21,239 bases of DNA from an uncultured Collinsella sp. (GTDB lineage Bacteria; Actinomycetota; Coriobacteriia; Coriobacteriales; Coriobacteriaceae): NCBI GenBank assembly GCA_958349325.1, contig CATWCP010000015.1, positions 1-21,239 on the forward strand, read 5' to 3'. Shown piece after piece: positions 8,401-14,763 of the stretch (its first letter is position 1; each line of letters starts with the position of its first letter). Under the pieces are notes generated by a model. It saw nothing but the letters and a program-made list of their open reading frames with translations, searched no databases and had not been told where the DNA came from. The translations under genes and the position numbers were made by a program.

Positions 8401-10922
8401 CGGGCGATGTAGGTATGCGGCGCGGTTAAATCGACATCGGCGGGGAGCGTATAGCTGGGATCGCGGCTTACGCGCACCTCAAGCGGGGCATCCTCGGTTC
8501 CCTTGTTTTCGTACCAACCCAGGAAGCGGTAGCCGTCGGGCAGCGCACCGTCCTCAGATAAAGGTTTGTTGTCCACGTCGCACACCTGCACCGTGTACAC
8601 ACCGGTGCCATCCTCGGCAGTCTCAACCTTAACGACAGTTTTGCCCACGTCCGCGCGCTGGGTCTTATTGTCAAGCTCATCCCGATCATTGCCCTCAAAC
8701 ACCGTCATGATGTTCGACACATAATCGCTGTACACCGGATAAAAATCGGCGGGGCCAAGCACAGTGATCTCGGTGCCGGCAGGATAGAACGCACCGGCGT
8801 TTTTTAGCTCGGCAAGCTCAGGCGAGGTAATGGCCGCATAGCCGCCATGCATCCCTTCCTCGCCGCTCGGCTTCGTCGTCCAACCGATAAAGGTGGCGCT
8901 GGCAGATAGAGCGCCGCGGTCCGCAGGGGCAACCGGCGTTAAACCGACACTATAGCGGTACCAATCCGTCGACTTGTCGTGCTCCTCGCCGCTCTGCCAC
9001 GAGAGCGTCTTGCCCTTGACGTTATAGAACAGCACCTGCGCCTCGTACGAAGCAATAAAGAGGTCGTTGCCCTTGAAGCCGAATTTTTCATCGACGCCGC
9101 TTCCGTTGTCGGCGGTGTAGGTCGAAGCCTTATCGTGGGCCGTGTTCTCCTCGACGCGCTTGTCAGCAGCGACAGCAGCAGCATCGGTCTTGCCGTCAAA
9201 CCAGCTGTTGTCTTGTCCAATTCGATTCACACGCACATCGGGCTCGCGGAACCAGCCCATAAAGCGGTAGCCGTCGTTCGCCTTGCTCAGCCCCCCAGGC
9301 TTTGCGGAGGTATCCTGCCTAAACGTCACCGATGTATCGCCCTGGGCTAAGCCCTGAGCCGTTCCCGCCAGCACGGCGCTCACGGCAAAGGCGTACGGAT
9401 CCGAGGTCTTCTGTTCAATTCCAAGTTTGGTCGCCTCGATGGTCGCGGTGCCCGCGCCGGGAAAATCAATCGTCGCCTTAACGCTCTGGCCATGCACAGG
9501 AATATTCAGCTTGTAATCCATCGCCCACTCATTGGGGTGCGGGCCATCCAGGGTCCCGTCGTTAGCAGTCGAGCGCATGGTGCCGGCACAGAAGTCGTAG
9601 TCGTGCTCTTCCCACAGCTCCCGCGTGGTGTAGCGCTCGTCATCCCATGGACCATAGCCATCACCCTTGGTGGTGCCATCGCCGCCAAACGAGGGGATTT
9701 TCTTTTTAGCAGGGTTGCCCTGGCTGCTGCCTTTTAGGCTCACGCTCGGCTTAAAGTAGCACTCGGTGACCGTGGCATCATCCTTGTTGGCACGCGCGGC
9801 AATACCGCCCAGGTTCACATCGTTTTGAATGATGGGAATCACGGCGATGGGATTGTACTGACGCGAGCTCAAGTCACCCGCAAAATGGCTTCGAACGAGC
9901 TCGTTGCCCTTTTCGGTTAGAATACGACCCGCCAAGCCACCCGTCCACGCACGCGTCACGGCGACGACGCCCACATATGACGCGGCATAGCTGTAGCACT
10001 GCGCCGTCGAGAAGCAGTCGATAATCTTGGCCTCGCCCGCCATGCAGCCCACAAAACCCGAGGCGTACACGTTGTTGCCGCCCAGGGCGCCAATGGCCAC
10101 GTCGTACTTATTGGTGACGTCGGTCATGCCAATCGAGCCATCGTCTTTGCGCGTAGGCGTAACGCGGCAGTACTCAATCGTCGAATTTGTAACGTAGCCG
10201 GCAAACGCCGCCATATACAGACCCTCACCGCCGAGCGCCTGCACGCCCGAGGTCGTGTTGTTAACGGCGCGGCCACCACGTACCTCGCAGTTATAGAGGG
10301 TACAGCCGTCGAGCTCGCCGGCGATGAGACCGCCCTCAAAGCCTGCGTTGGTAATGAGGTTGAGAGCATTGTTGGCGCAGGTCACGTGCAGCGTGCTCTC
10401 CATGACCATAACGTTTTCGAAGCGCGTGTTGACGGCCCTGCCCACGATAATGCCGCCGCGGAAGTCAGCCCAAATGTTGGCATCCTTGACCAGGAAGTTC
10501 TTGATGGTGGCGCCATCGGTCTCGGCAAAAAAGCCCGTGTCGCGCTCGGGATCCAACATATTGTTGGCGTAGTCCAGACCTTTAACGGTATGGTTCTGGC
10601 CATCGAAAACGCCCTTAAAGGGATGCTCCTTATTACCAAAGGAGAGGTGCTTGACCGTATTCGAGACGATGGTCTTCATGTCCTCACCATCGAGCTCAAT
10701 ATCATTATCGAGATAGACGTGCCAATCGGACGTGTCGCGCTCGCGCGAAAGCGCCACGCACGACAAAAAGTCAGCCTCGTTTTTGATGTGGAATTTGGTT
10801 TGGCCCTCGGGCGCATCCTCGGCATGTACCGCCATCGGCAGCGCCATTACACAACAAAGGGCAATCGCCGCAACGGCAATCAGCCTGCTAAGCACACCTC
10901 GGTTCACGATCTTAATCTTCAT
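5451..10922 (-). CDS. Giant secreted protein with beta-helix, InlB B-repeats and SpaA-like C-terminal domain
   Basis: An 1823-residue secreted protein. A signal peptide ends near AVHA (residues ~1-34). Residues ~40-390 contain repeated short glycine/asparagine turns such as GGLIAGELDGCTLYNC and SGFVGCMAGEAKIIDC, consistent with a right-handed beta-helix of the GLUG kind. The middle holds about eight InlB/Listeria-Bacteroides-type repeats marked by GYRFMGW, ATFIGW, GYRFLGW, GYKFLGW, AFVGW and YDFVGW, each followed by a YPVY- or YTAVY-like strand. The end has a SpaA/prealbumin-like domain (LTIVKKTTDAG ... GFYTVEED ... VVTCVNTR). No sorting signal or membrane helix follows; it ends KKEDQDD. It may be held by neighbouring matrix proteins. 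The ATG is 3 nt after the upstream stop. It is probably an adhesin or scaffold; the ligand is unknown. Confidence 0.9.
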   Translation of the reverse strand: MKIKIVNRGVLSRLIAVAAIALCCVMALPMAVHAEDAPEGQTKFHIKNEADFLSCVALSRERDTSDWHVYLDNDIELDGEDMKTIVSNTVKHLSFGNKEHPFKGVFDGQNHTVKGLDYANNMLDPERDTGFFAETDGATIKNFLVKDANIWADFRGGIIVGRAVNTRFENVMVMESTLHVTCANNALNLITNAGFEGGLIAGELDGCTLYNCEVRGGRAVNNTTSGVQALGGEGLYMAAFAGYVTNSTIEYCRVTPTRKDDGSIGMTDVTNKYDVAIGALGGNNVYASGFVGCMAGEAKIIDCFSTAQCYSYAASYVGVVAVTRAWTGGLAGRILTEKGNELVRSHFAGDLSSRQYNPIAVIPIIQNDVNLGGIAARANKDDATVTECYFKPSVSLKGSSQGNPAKKKIPSFGGDGTTKGDGYGPWDDERYTTRELWEEHDYDFCAGTMRSTANDGTLDGPHPNEWAMDYKLNIPVHGQSVKATIDFPGAGTATIEATKLGIEQKTSDPYAFAVSAVLAGTAQGLAQGDTSVTFRQDTSAKPGGLSKANDGYRFMGWFREPDVRVNRIGQDNSWFDGKTDAAAVAADKRVEENTAHDKASTYTADNGSGVDEKFGFKGNDLFIASYEAQVLFYNVKGKTLSWQSGEEHDKSTDWYRYSVGLTPVAPADRGALSASATFIGWTTKPSGEEGMHGGYAAITSPELAELKNAGAFYPAGTEITVLGPADFYPVYSDYVSNIMTVFEGNDRDELDNKTQRADVGKTVVKVETAEDGTGVYTVQVCDVDNKPLSEDGALPDGYRFLGWYENKGTEDAPLEVRVSRDPSYTLPADVDLTAPHTYIARFEYRVDYYVRAYTNHEFTDSKLLCSVWNRYQTPFEENVGSTFVRENVVHWGPEHVDHGIKDSYETCGTRFTKETLVVSPLNAYSHNVKNDTGADTLKNLYADTDFPGAATLSDTWTSASLNVTVKPVNDRYRLNFWTLERDGEYWTYVKNPIESMVRTDKKYYVRAMITTDVNFYNKGDNVVRTATRRYESNLLQTKVNGADPTFTYYYPHVNKSVKVAEKPEDGEKGSYESPLTLEASPTDADMAVPGYKFLGWISTAEVQKGSDVWKYIYDVEGDSFTTSDPDKAEPYLVKSDFKVTQWQDAYPVYAKYDVRYTTNLYRAGFKGTDKVNVPRYDIDPVINADTDPATATVTPDVTTPVYKAGGELYKLQKVEIELPNGEVEDIEPNGDNSYSHQVEPGGAYTFVAYYSPLAVVYHLNAKDVDGKVAQQGDMLGNLDGGIPKPTYDVSAIDRDTGGAFNAFVGWTEAKPAPVKGYVAWSEGIRMVSASTVVRAPMELYPVYRPSLVTVQSNIDSNLANPALVRGLGRTDSGDQISLEVKAVKEVVGIDGTKYDFVGWSRDYEPDGKYTLMTGDDKYPLEGNEPFKSVTYTAVYKIAPYKVRYHGVDGSVVFTATVDSDGERATGAGFVHNVDVPKVDESGNPVYDNDGNPEMEKKSVAYDPDAHSKIVALLDEQTTTSGDVRELFLEWRYVPADGDAKSWNEFKGEPVKGDMDLYPVTYRVAANDTSDSTNPKTMTVRLKWLLDPNAANTVDNSADQAPFKVCFAEPFMGTQLTVTVKRASYGPDASMTEEPVNDQYVSLYSLGSGNGSFDLANRLESKKTGEGEQGPGNAVFKFAQTHALTIVKKTTDAGAMGQTSRFKVARKASKDSLAETRMVEVKVDKTQQENGETWYVGSVQFAAPAGFYTVEEDTAWAWRYQGELSTPGKAPGKSAELTISSASSAGDAVVTCVNTRAKDKWVDGGSRAKNVWENGTLKKEDQDD

Positions 10923-10925
10923 GGA

Positions 10926-11573
10926 CTAGTTCGCCTCCGGCCAGCCCACGACGTCGAGCACGTCGAGGACGGTATCGTTTGCCTGCTGGTTTTTGGCCTG
11001 CACGGCCTGAACGTCGATATCGAGCCTGTATGAGCCGCCGCGCGCGGCATCGTGGTAGTCGCCCACAAAGTGCAGCGAGTCCATGAGGCTTTCCGTCATG
11101 GCGCTGGGGTCGAGCACGCCGCCACGCCCATCCAATCCGCGGTAGTAGTACCACCCATCGCCGCCATCGATCCACGGGGACCCCTCGCCCGCGTTCACGT
11201 GAAAGGCAACGTTGCCCGAGGCGTTCGCGCTCGAACCGTCGGGCGCCACCGACGCCATACGCAGGCGCGCGCGAACGTACTCAGGCTGCGCGCCGGCGTT
11301 CTCCACGCGTACAATGCGGCTGATGTCAGAGCCCCCGGCCTTGGTGTCGGGATAGTCCCCGCGCTCGTTGGCCTCAAACGGAATCTCCTCGCCCCGCTCG
11401 TTGAGGGTGTATTCGCAGACTCGTACCTTCACGCTGCCAAACGATAGGACGTTGTTCGCCGGAACCATATCAACGGTAAAAGCCAGCGTGCCACACATGC
11501 ACGCCAGGGCCAACAGCGCAATCGCGGCAAGCGCCAAGGTGCGTTTCTGATTGTCGGAAAGATTGTTGAGCAT
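10926..11573 (-). CDS. BsaA-family SipW-dependent matrix protein
   Basis: A 215-residue secreted protein. After LSDNQKRT comes a long hydrophobic stretch and CGTLAFTVDMVPANNVLSFGSV, the SipW-type signal peptide plus the start of the mature beta-sandwich. NAGAQPEYVRARLRM, DGWYYYRGL and LDIDVQAVQAKN with a terminal GWPE match the pattern of BsaA-type SipW-dependent biofilm matrix proteins. The family, known from Clostridium perfringens BsaA and Bacillus TasA, builds extracellular fibres. I prefer the ATG at 11573; an in-frame TTG at 11585 would add four residues. Neither has a clear ribosome site, which is odd and may mean lower translation. A hairpin terminator separates it from the upstream fibre gene, so expression may depend on read-through. 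Confidence 0.85.
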   Translation of the reverse strand: MLNNLSDNQKRTLALAAIALLALACMCGTLAFTVDMVPANNVLSFGSVKVRVCEYTLNERGEEIPFEANERGDYPDTKAGGSDISRIVRVENAGAQPEYVRARLRMASVAPDGSSANASGNVAFHVNAGEGSPWIDGGDGWYYYRGLDGRGGVLDPSAMTESLMDSLHFVGDYHDAARGGSYRLDIDVQAVQAKNQQANDTVLDVLDVVGWPEAN

Positions 11574-11593
11574 TACGTTCGCCAATCGTCGAT

Positions 11594-11650
11594 AAAAAGG
11601 GGGACCGAGATCCCAGCCCGAATATAGGGGTGGGGGCGGGCCGGGATCTC
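11594..11650 (-). terminator. Intrinsic terminator/attenuator inside the SipW operon
   Basis: On the minus strand, arms at 11637-11650 and 11607-11620 pair over 14 positions with one mismatch around a 16-nt loop. GGTCCCCC and a run of five T (11594-11598) follow. It begins 10 nt beyond the stop of the TasA-like gene and lies about 20 nt before the next start. The placement is typical of partial termination that makes the first structural subunit far more abundant than the downstream genes. Confidence 0.65.
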
Positions 11651-11660
11651 AGTGGGGGGA

Positions 11661-12425
11661 TTAAGCCTGAGCCTGAGTCTTAGCCCATTCCTTGGCCTGC
11701 TTAAGGGCATTCTGCGCGTCAGCATTTTCACCCTGCTCGGTGCCATTCTGGCCCGCGCCAAAGATGTAGGCAAAGACCGTCATCGTGGGAGCCTGTTTCG
11801 GGTCAGTAGTAGTCTCGACAACATCGGTGTTGTTCATGGCAGAGGGAATCGTCACGGCAGTGAAAAGCTCATCGGTATAAACGTCCTGCGCTGCTTTGTT
11901 GGCTTCGAGCTTTGCAGGCAGGTTCTCTGCGGCAGAGTTCTTGGAGTACATAAACAGACCGCTCACGTACTGGTTGCCAGAGTTGTCAGATTGGTTGGTC
12001 TTGACTTGACCCTCAACGGGCTTCCAATTCGTATTTTTGAGCGTAAAGTACGGGGTCTTTTCAAGGCTGGTGCCAGGCTTGACGATGGCATTCTTTACGT
12101 AAATGAATACGTATGCATCATCAGAGCCAGCCTTGATGCCGACATTGGGGTTCTTGGCCACAGTGGCGCCAGGAACCATCTTGGAGTTGGCAACCCACTG
12201 GGTCTCGAACAGGTAGGCCTTTTCAGTGTTCGGATTATCGGGGTCCGGTTTCTCGGGATCGGTCGGATCAGGCTTGTTTTCCGGGTGGCCAAAGCTACCC
12301 ACCGTGAACACGTTGTCAATGTGCTCCTGCGCCGTCAGCCATGCATAGGTACCCACACCGGCGGCCATCACCAACAGCAGCAGGGCGGCAATGATGCCGT
12401 AGCGCTTTTTCTTCTTGTTTTCCAT
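11661..12425 (-). CDS. TasA/camelysin-like SipW-dependent fibre protein
   Basis: A 254-residue secreted protein directly after the signal peptidase gene, the position of TasA in Bacillus. It begins MENKKKKRYG, then a hydrophobic run ending GVGTYAWLTAQEHIDNVFTVGSFG, the classical SipW signal-peptide boundary and TasA-like mature start. A Pro/Asp/Glu-rich spacer (PENKPDPTDPEKPDPDNPN) follows, then a beta-rich domain with YVFIYVKN and VFAYIFGAGQN. The length is close to Bacillus TasA (about 260). The ATG at 12425 has AAAGGAAG 6-7 nt upstream; the longer open frame to 12638 only adds antisense of neighbouring sequence. Followed by a terminator hairpin, it is probably the most abundant product of the operon and the main fibre subunit. 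That role is inferred from family and position. Confidence 0.87.
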   Translation of the reverse strand: MENKKKKRYGIIAALLLLVMAAGVGTYAWLTAQEHIDNVFTVGSFGHPENKPDPTDPEKPDPDNPNTEKAYLFETQWVANSKMVPGATVAKNPNVGIKAGSDDAYVFIYVKNAIVKPGTSLEKTPYFTLKNTNWKPVEGQVKTNQSDNSGNQYVSGLFMYSKNSAAENLPAKLEANKAAQDVYTDELFTAVTIPSAMNNTDVVETTTDPKQAPTMTVFAYIFGAGQNGTEQGENADAQNALKQAKEWAKTQAQA

Positions 12426-12455
12426 CGTTCTCTTCCTTTCGAAAATCGACTTCCC

Positions 12456-12479
12456 CGGCAACGGCCCTTGCCGTTGCCG
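12456..12479 (-). repeat. 10-bp hairpin between signal peptidase and fibre gene
   Basis: CGGCAACGGC pairs perfectly with its complement around a 4-nt loop (arms 12456-12465 and 12470-12479). It lies in the 71-nt gap upstream of the TasA-like start and has no T tract, so it is unlikely to terminate. A 5' stabilising or processing hairpin for the fibre mRNA is possible. Confidence 0.6.
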
Positions 12480-12496
12480 ACACCTCTCCCCTGCCG

Positions 12497-13054
12497 CTAT
12501 GAACGCCGCTCCCTCGCATGCGCGCGGGCATGCTTGCCCGCAGGCTCGTCGGGAACCACCCGATCGAGCACTATCGACGCCGCGACCAGCAGCGCCAGAA
12601 CGGCCACCACAACAAGCAAACCGGGCATCGTCGTGCAATATGCGTTAACGAAGCCCAGGTAAGGGACACAAAAAGAGACAGTGCCGATCACGCGTGAAAA
12701 AGGCGTCTGCTCGGCATCGTGCATGATGGTTCCATCTGCATTTTTGTTTGCGATTCCCTGCGTGCCGATCGTCTGCGCGGCAGGGTCGATCTCGTACACC
12801 TGGTGCGTCACCACGGCGCCGTCCGATCGGTAAAAGGTTGCATTGTCGCCCACGGTAATATCCGTTGGCTCAACCTGGCGGACAAACACCATGGAGCCAA
12901 CGGGAAGATCGGGTTCCATAGAGCCCGAAAGCACAGCAAAGGGCATGTATCCAAATGCGCGAGGCACAAAAGAAACAACGGCAAGGGCTATGACAAGCGC
13001 GAACGCCAAGCTACTCAAAAGTGCAATAAATCGTTTGAGTCTACGCGCAGCCAA
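12497..13054 (-). CDS. sipW: SipW-like type I signal peptidase (ER-type, Ser-His)
   Basis: A 185-residue membrane protease with an N-terminal anchor (about residues 9-30) and a C-terminal membrane helix (about 139-167). The catalytic serine is S45 in LSGSMEPDLPVGSMVFV and the general base is H84 in VVTHQV. A His rather than the bacterial Lys places it with the ER/archaeal-type subgroup that includes Bacillus SipW. This peptidase would process the three TasA/BsaA-like precursors encoded downstream. The frame starts with TTG at 13054; an AGGGGG about 12 nt upstream is the only ribosome-site candidate, so initiation may be weak. An out-of-frame ATG at 13067 sits directly against that site and would make only eight residues. 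It is the first gene of the operon. Confidence 0.9.
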   Translation of the reverse strand: MAARRLKRFIALLSSLAFALVIALAVVSFVPRAFGYMPFAVLSGSMEPDLPVGSMVFVRQVEPTDITVGDNATFYRSDGAVVTHQVYEIDPAAQTIGTQGIANKNADGTIMHDAEQTPFSRVIGTVSFCVPYLGFVNAYCTTMPGLLVVVAVLALLVAASIVLDRVVPDEPAGKHARAHARERRS

Positions 13055-13067
13055 AGTGATAATTCAT

Positions 13068-13440
13068 CCCCCTTGAGGACCTATTCGACCCATCCAAAGG
13101 TCAGCAAGTTTCAACAGGAACCGCAAGGCGCTTGAAAAGTGAGTCCGAAATAAGCCAATTTGGAATCTTTTCGTAATAAAAACATAGCGATGTGCTACAC
13201 ATTTTTCAATGTTTTGTCGCTAAATGCTACCTATTTTGGCGTAAGTGGTCATTTATCACCAAATTAGTCTGTTTTATCCAATATCTGTGACTAACCCCCT
13301 ACGCAACTTCCCCATAGAGGGATCATTTTTTTGCGAAACTAAAATAATGGTACCCCCCCCCAACATTAAAACAAACTGCTGGAAGCGCCATTTATTTCCG
13401 ACCCCTTTTACTAGAGTTTTATGACAACCTCATGTAGTTC
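13068..13440. other. AT-rich control region upstream of the SipW operon, no gene
   Basis: No convincing coding frame is present. The stretch is markedly richer in A and T than its surroundings, and holds the promoter candidate at 13181-13209, an inverted pair TAGCGA/TCGCTA (13185-13190 and 13217-13222), a T7 run near 13326, and a run of nine C (13353-13361). It ends where hairpin array B begins. A leader of about 120 nt would precede the sipW start. Confidence 0.6.
13181..13209 (-). promoter_or_regulatory. Candidate promoter of the SipW operon with a palindrome in its spacer
   Basis: On the minus strand, TTGAAA (13204-13209) and TATGTT (13181-13186) are 17 nt apart, a good housekeeping-type spacing. 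The spacer contains the 13-nt palindrome ATGTGTAGCACAT (13190-13202), where a regulator dimer would compete with polymerase. Transcription would start near 13173. Confidence 0.5.
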
Positions 13441-13456
13441 GCAGCCCATAACCCTC

Positions 13457-13786
13457 TGAAAACCGTGTCCCAGAATTCCCGTCCGGAGTGGGATGCAGCT
13501 TCCGCTTGTGGCCCCGTTGGGAAGCCGTATCCCGCTTCGATCACAAATTCCGGGTCGCACTTTCCGCCAAGACCCTCAACCGGAAACTACATCCCATTTC
13601 TCGACCGAATGCTGGGATGTAGTTTCCACAGAGCCCTTCACCGGGAAACCGCATCCCATTCCAAAGGCAAATTCCGGGACGCAGCTTCCGCAACTCCATC
13701 CATCCGGAAATCCCATCCCACTCCGCACACATCCGGGCATAGAGCAATCAGCTTATTAGGCCTTCCATCAATAAAGGGGCGCCCTC
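13457..13786. repeat. Hairpin array B: 62-bp-period tandem repeat with conserved tail
   Basis: Same family and orientation as array A. Left arms begin near 13457, 13519, 13581, 13643 and 13703; right arms begin at 13489, 13551, 13613 and 13675, exactly 62 nt apart. Four full hairpin units and one half unit are followed by a tail (13751-13786) that matches array A at 35 of 36 positions. The third unit is a perfect 15-bp stem (13582-13596 with 13613-13627) whose inner bases differ from the consensus on both arms in a complementary way. B has one more unit than A. It lies between the SipW promoter region and the flavodoxin terminator. No protein frame is kept across units. Confidence 0.85.
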
Positions 13787-13794
13787 GTGTCACG

Positions 13795-13822
13795 AAAAAA
13801 GCCTCGAGAACTTCGAGGCTTT
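13795..13822 (-). terminator. Intrinsic terminator of the flavodoxin-family gene
   Basis: On the minus strand a 10-bp stem (13798-13807 with 13813-13822) with a 5-nt loop is followed by TTTTTT. It lies about 43 nt beyond the stop at 13865. The stem also works on the plus strand but with few T after it. Confidence 0.85.
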
Positions 13823-13864
13823 CACATTTGTATTGTTTTGCACGAAGGACCACGAACGGCGAAG

Positions 13865-14416
13865 CTACTCTCCCAGCACGGCCTTCTTGGCGGCTGCAGC
13901 CATGTTGTCCAGGTCTTCCTTGGTGGGATGGTCCTTCGCGGCAACCCAGTTGTCGAGCAGCATCTTAAATCGGGCGTTTTCGGGATCTTGCTCGAGCATG
14001 GCCTCGTAGCGCTGCTTGACCGCGGGGCCCATCTTGCCCTGGCACATCGCCCAGCCCGCAAGCTCGGCATCCCCAGCCAAATTGGAAGTTACGCGATCAA
14101 TAATCTGCTGGTAATAGCTCTGGTCGGCCCCAAAGCCGCAGGTGCCAAACAGGAACACGCGCTTGCCGTGCAAGGCGGAGAGAAACGCCGCGACCGAAGG
14201 CGTGCACGCGCCCTTGTCGCACCAAAAACCGACGAGCACTGTGTCGGCCGTGCAGGCGCCCTGCGCCTCGAGCGCAACCTGATCTGCATCCGCATCGTCG
14301 CTCAACGCCGCGGCATGGACAAACTCAACACCCGCAGCCTGCAGAGCGCGCTTGATCGCGCCCGAAACCATCCTGGTATTACCGCTCTTGCTGTTAACCA
14401 CCAAAGAGCACGTCAT
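13865..14416 (-). CDS. Flavodoxin-family protein (Flavodoxin_3-like, possibly BilS-like)
   Basis: A 183-residue cytoplasmic protein. NSKSGNTR (residues 8-15) is the phosphate-binding loop for FMN. VGFWCDKGAC and the following GKRVFLFGTCGFGAD match the group of flavodoxin-like proteins in which this GFWxDKG motif replaces the usual flavodoxin loops; some members in gut bacteria are annotated BilS, a partner of bilirubin reductase. No reductase gene is nearby, so that link is not supported here. It probably carries electrons or reduces a small substrate. The C-terminal ~45 residues are helical, with KMLLDNW and a Lys/Ala end. I chose the ATG at 14416, with GAGG about 10 nt upstream; a GTG at 14422 would leave only 4 nt. 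It is a single-gene unit with its own promoter and terminator. Confidence 0.82.
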   Translation of the reverse strand: MTCSLVVNSKSGNTRMVSGAIKRALQAAGVEFVHAAALSDDADADQVALEAQGACTADTVLVGFWCDKGACTPSVAAFLSALHGKRVFLFGTCGFGADQSYYQQIIDRVTSNLAGDAELAGWAMCQGKMGPAVKQRYEAMLEQDPENARFKMLLDNWVAAKDHPTKEDLDNMAAAAKKAVLGE

Positions 14417-14475
14417 AGTCACGTTGCCTCGTTTCCCCCAAAACTAAAGCCACTAATGCAATTTATTAGATGAAT

Positions 14476-14503
14476 ATCTTAGTACTAACGTGACAGATGT
14501 AAA
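14476..14503 (-). promoter_or_regulatory. Candidate promoter of the flavodoxin-family gene
   Basis: On the minus strand TTTACA (14498-14503) and TAAGAT (14476-14481) are separated by 16 nt. An inverted pair GACAGA/TCTGTC (14492-14497 and 14510-14515) overlaps the -35 side and could be an operator. The leader would be about 50 nt. Confidence 0.5.
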
Positions 14504-14587
14504 CCACCGTCTGTCGATTGGCGACGCAGACGACATCTTTGGACAGATTTCGAACAGTATGTACTTCGGATTGAAACCGCCACAGAA

Positions 14588-14710
14588 CGTTTCACGAATG
14601 GCCGAAAAACTGTTTCACAAAACGCCGTCAAATTGTTTCACATAATATCGTCAATTTGTTTCACGGAATACCATCAAATTGTGTCATGGTTTTTCATCAA
14701 AATGTTTTAC
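14588..14710 (+). repeat. Five tandem 23-bp iterons plus a partial sixth
   Basis: Units start at 14588, 14611, 14634, 14657 and 14680, with a partial copy at 14703, each exactly 23 bp apart. Each opens with TGTTTCAC or a close variant, then 8 variable bases, then roughly GTCAAAT. Conservation at the two ends with variable middles suggests direct-repeat protein-binding sites. The last copy abuts the promoter of the downstream ATPase gene. Confidence 0.85.
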
Positions 14711-14731
14711 GCGCTGGTAAGATGCTATAAA
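14708..14731 (+). promoter_or_regulatory. Candidate promoter of the AAA/DUF4143 ATPase gene
   Basis: TATAAA (14726-14731) is a good -10 box. The -35 is poor and overlaps the sixth iteron copy near 14703-14710, so a protein bound to the iterons could either block or recruit polymerase. Transcription would begin near 14738. Confidence 0.4.
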
Positions 14732-14763
14732 ACAAAATGTTTCTTTGAATGGCGGGAAGTACG

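Noticed and set aside
13041..13067. Eight-codon leader peptide before sipW
   Set aside because: Its ATG abuts the AGGGGG with no spacing. It overlaps the sipW start out of frame; this is more likely chance than a regulatory leader.
13457..13786. CRISPR array
   Set aside because: Motifs alternate in orientation, units diverge, there are no unique spacers of constant length between identical repeats, and no cas genes occur.
13457..13786. Integron attC cassette array
   Set aside because: The unit length is near that of attC, but no gene cassettes lie between units and no integrase or conserved GTT core sites are seen.
13465..13968. Open frames of 68-167 codons over array B, on both strands
   Set aside because: They run through non-coding repeats, the terminator and into the antisense of the flavodoxin gene. 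The peptide resemblance to array A frames reflects shared DNA repeats.
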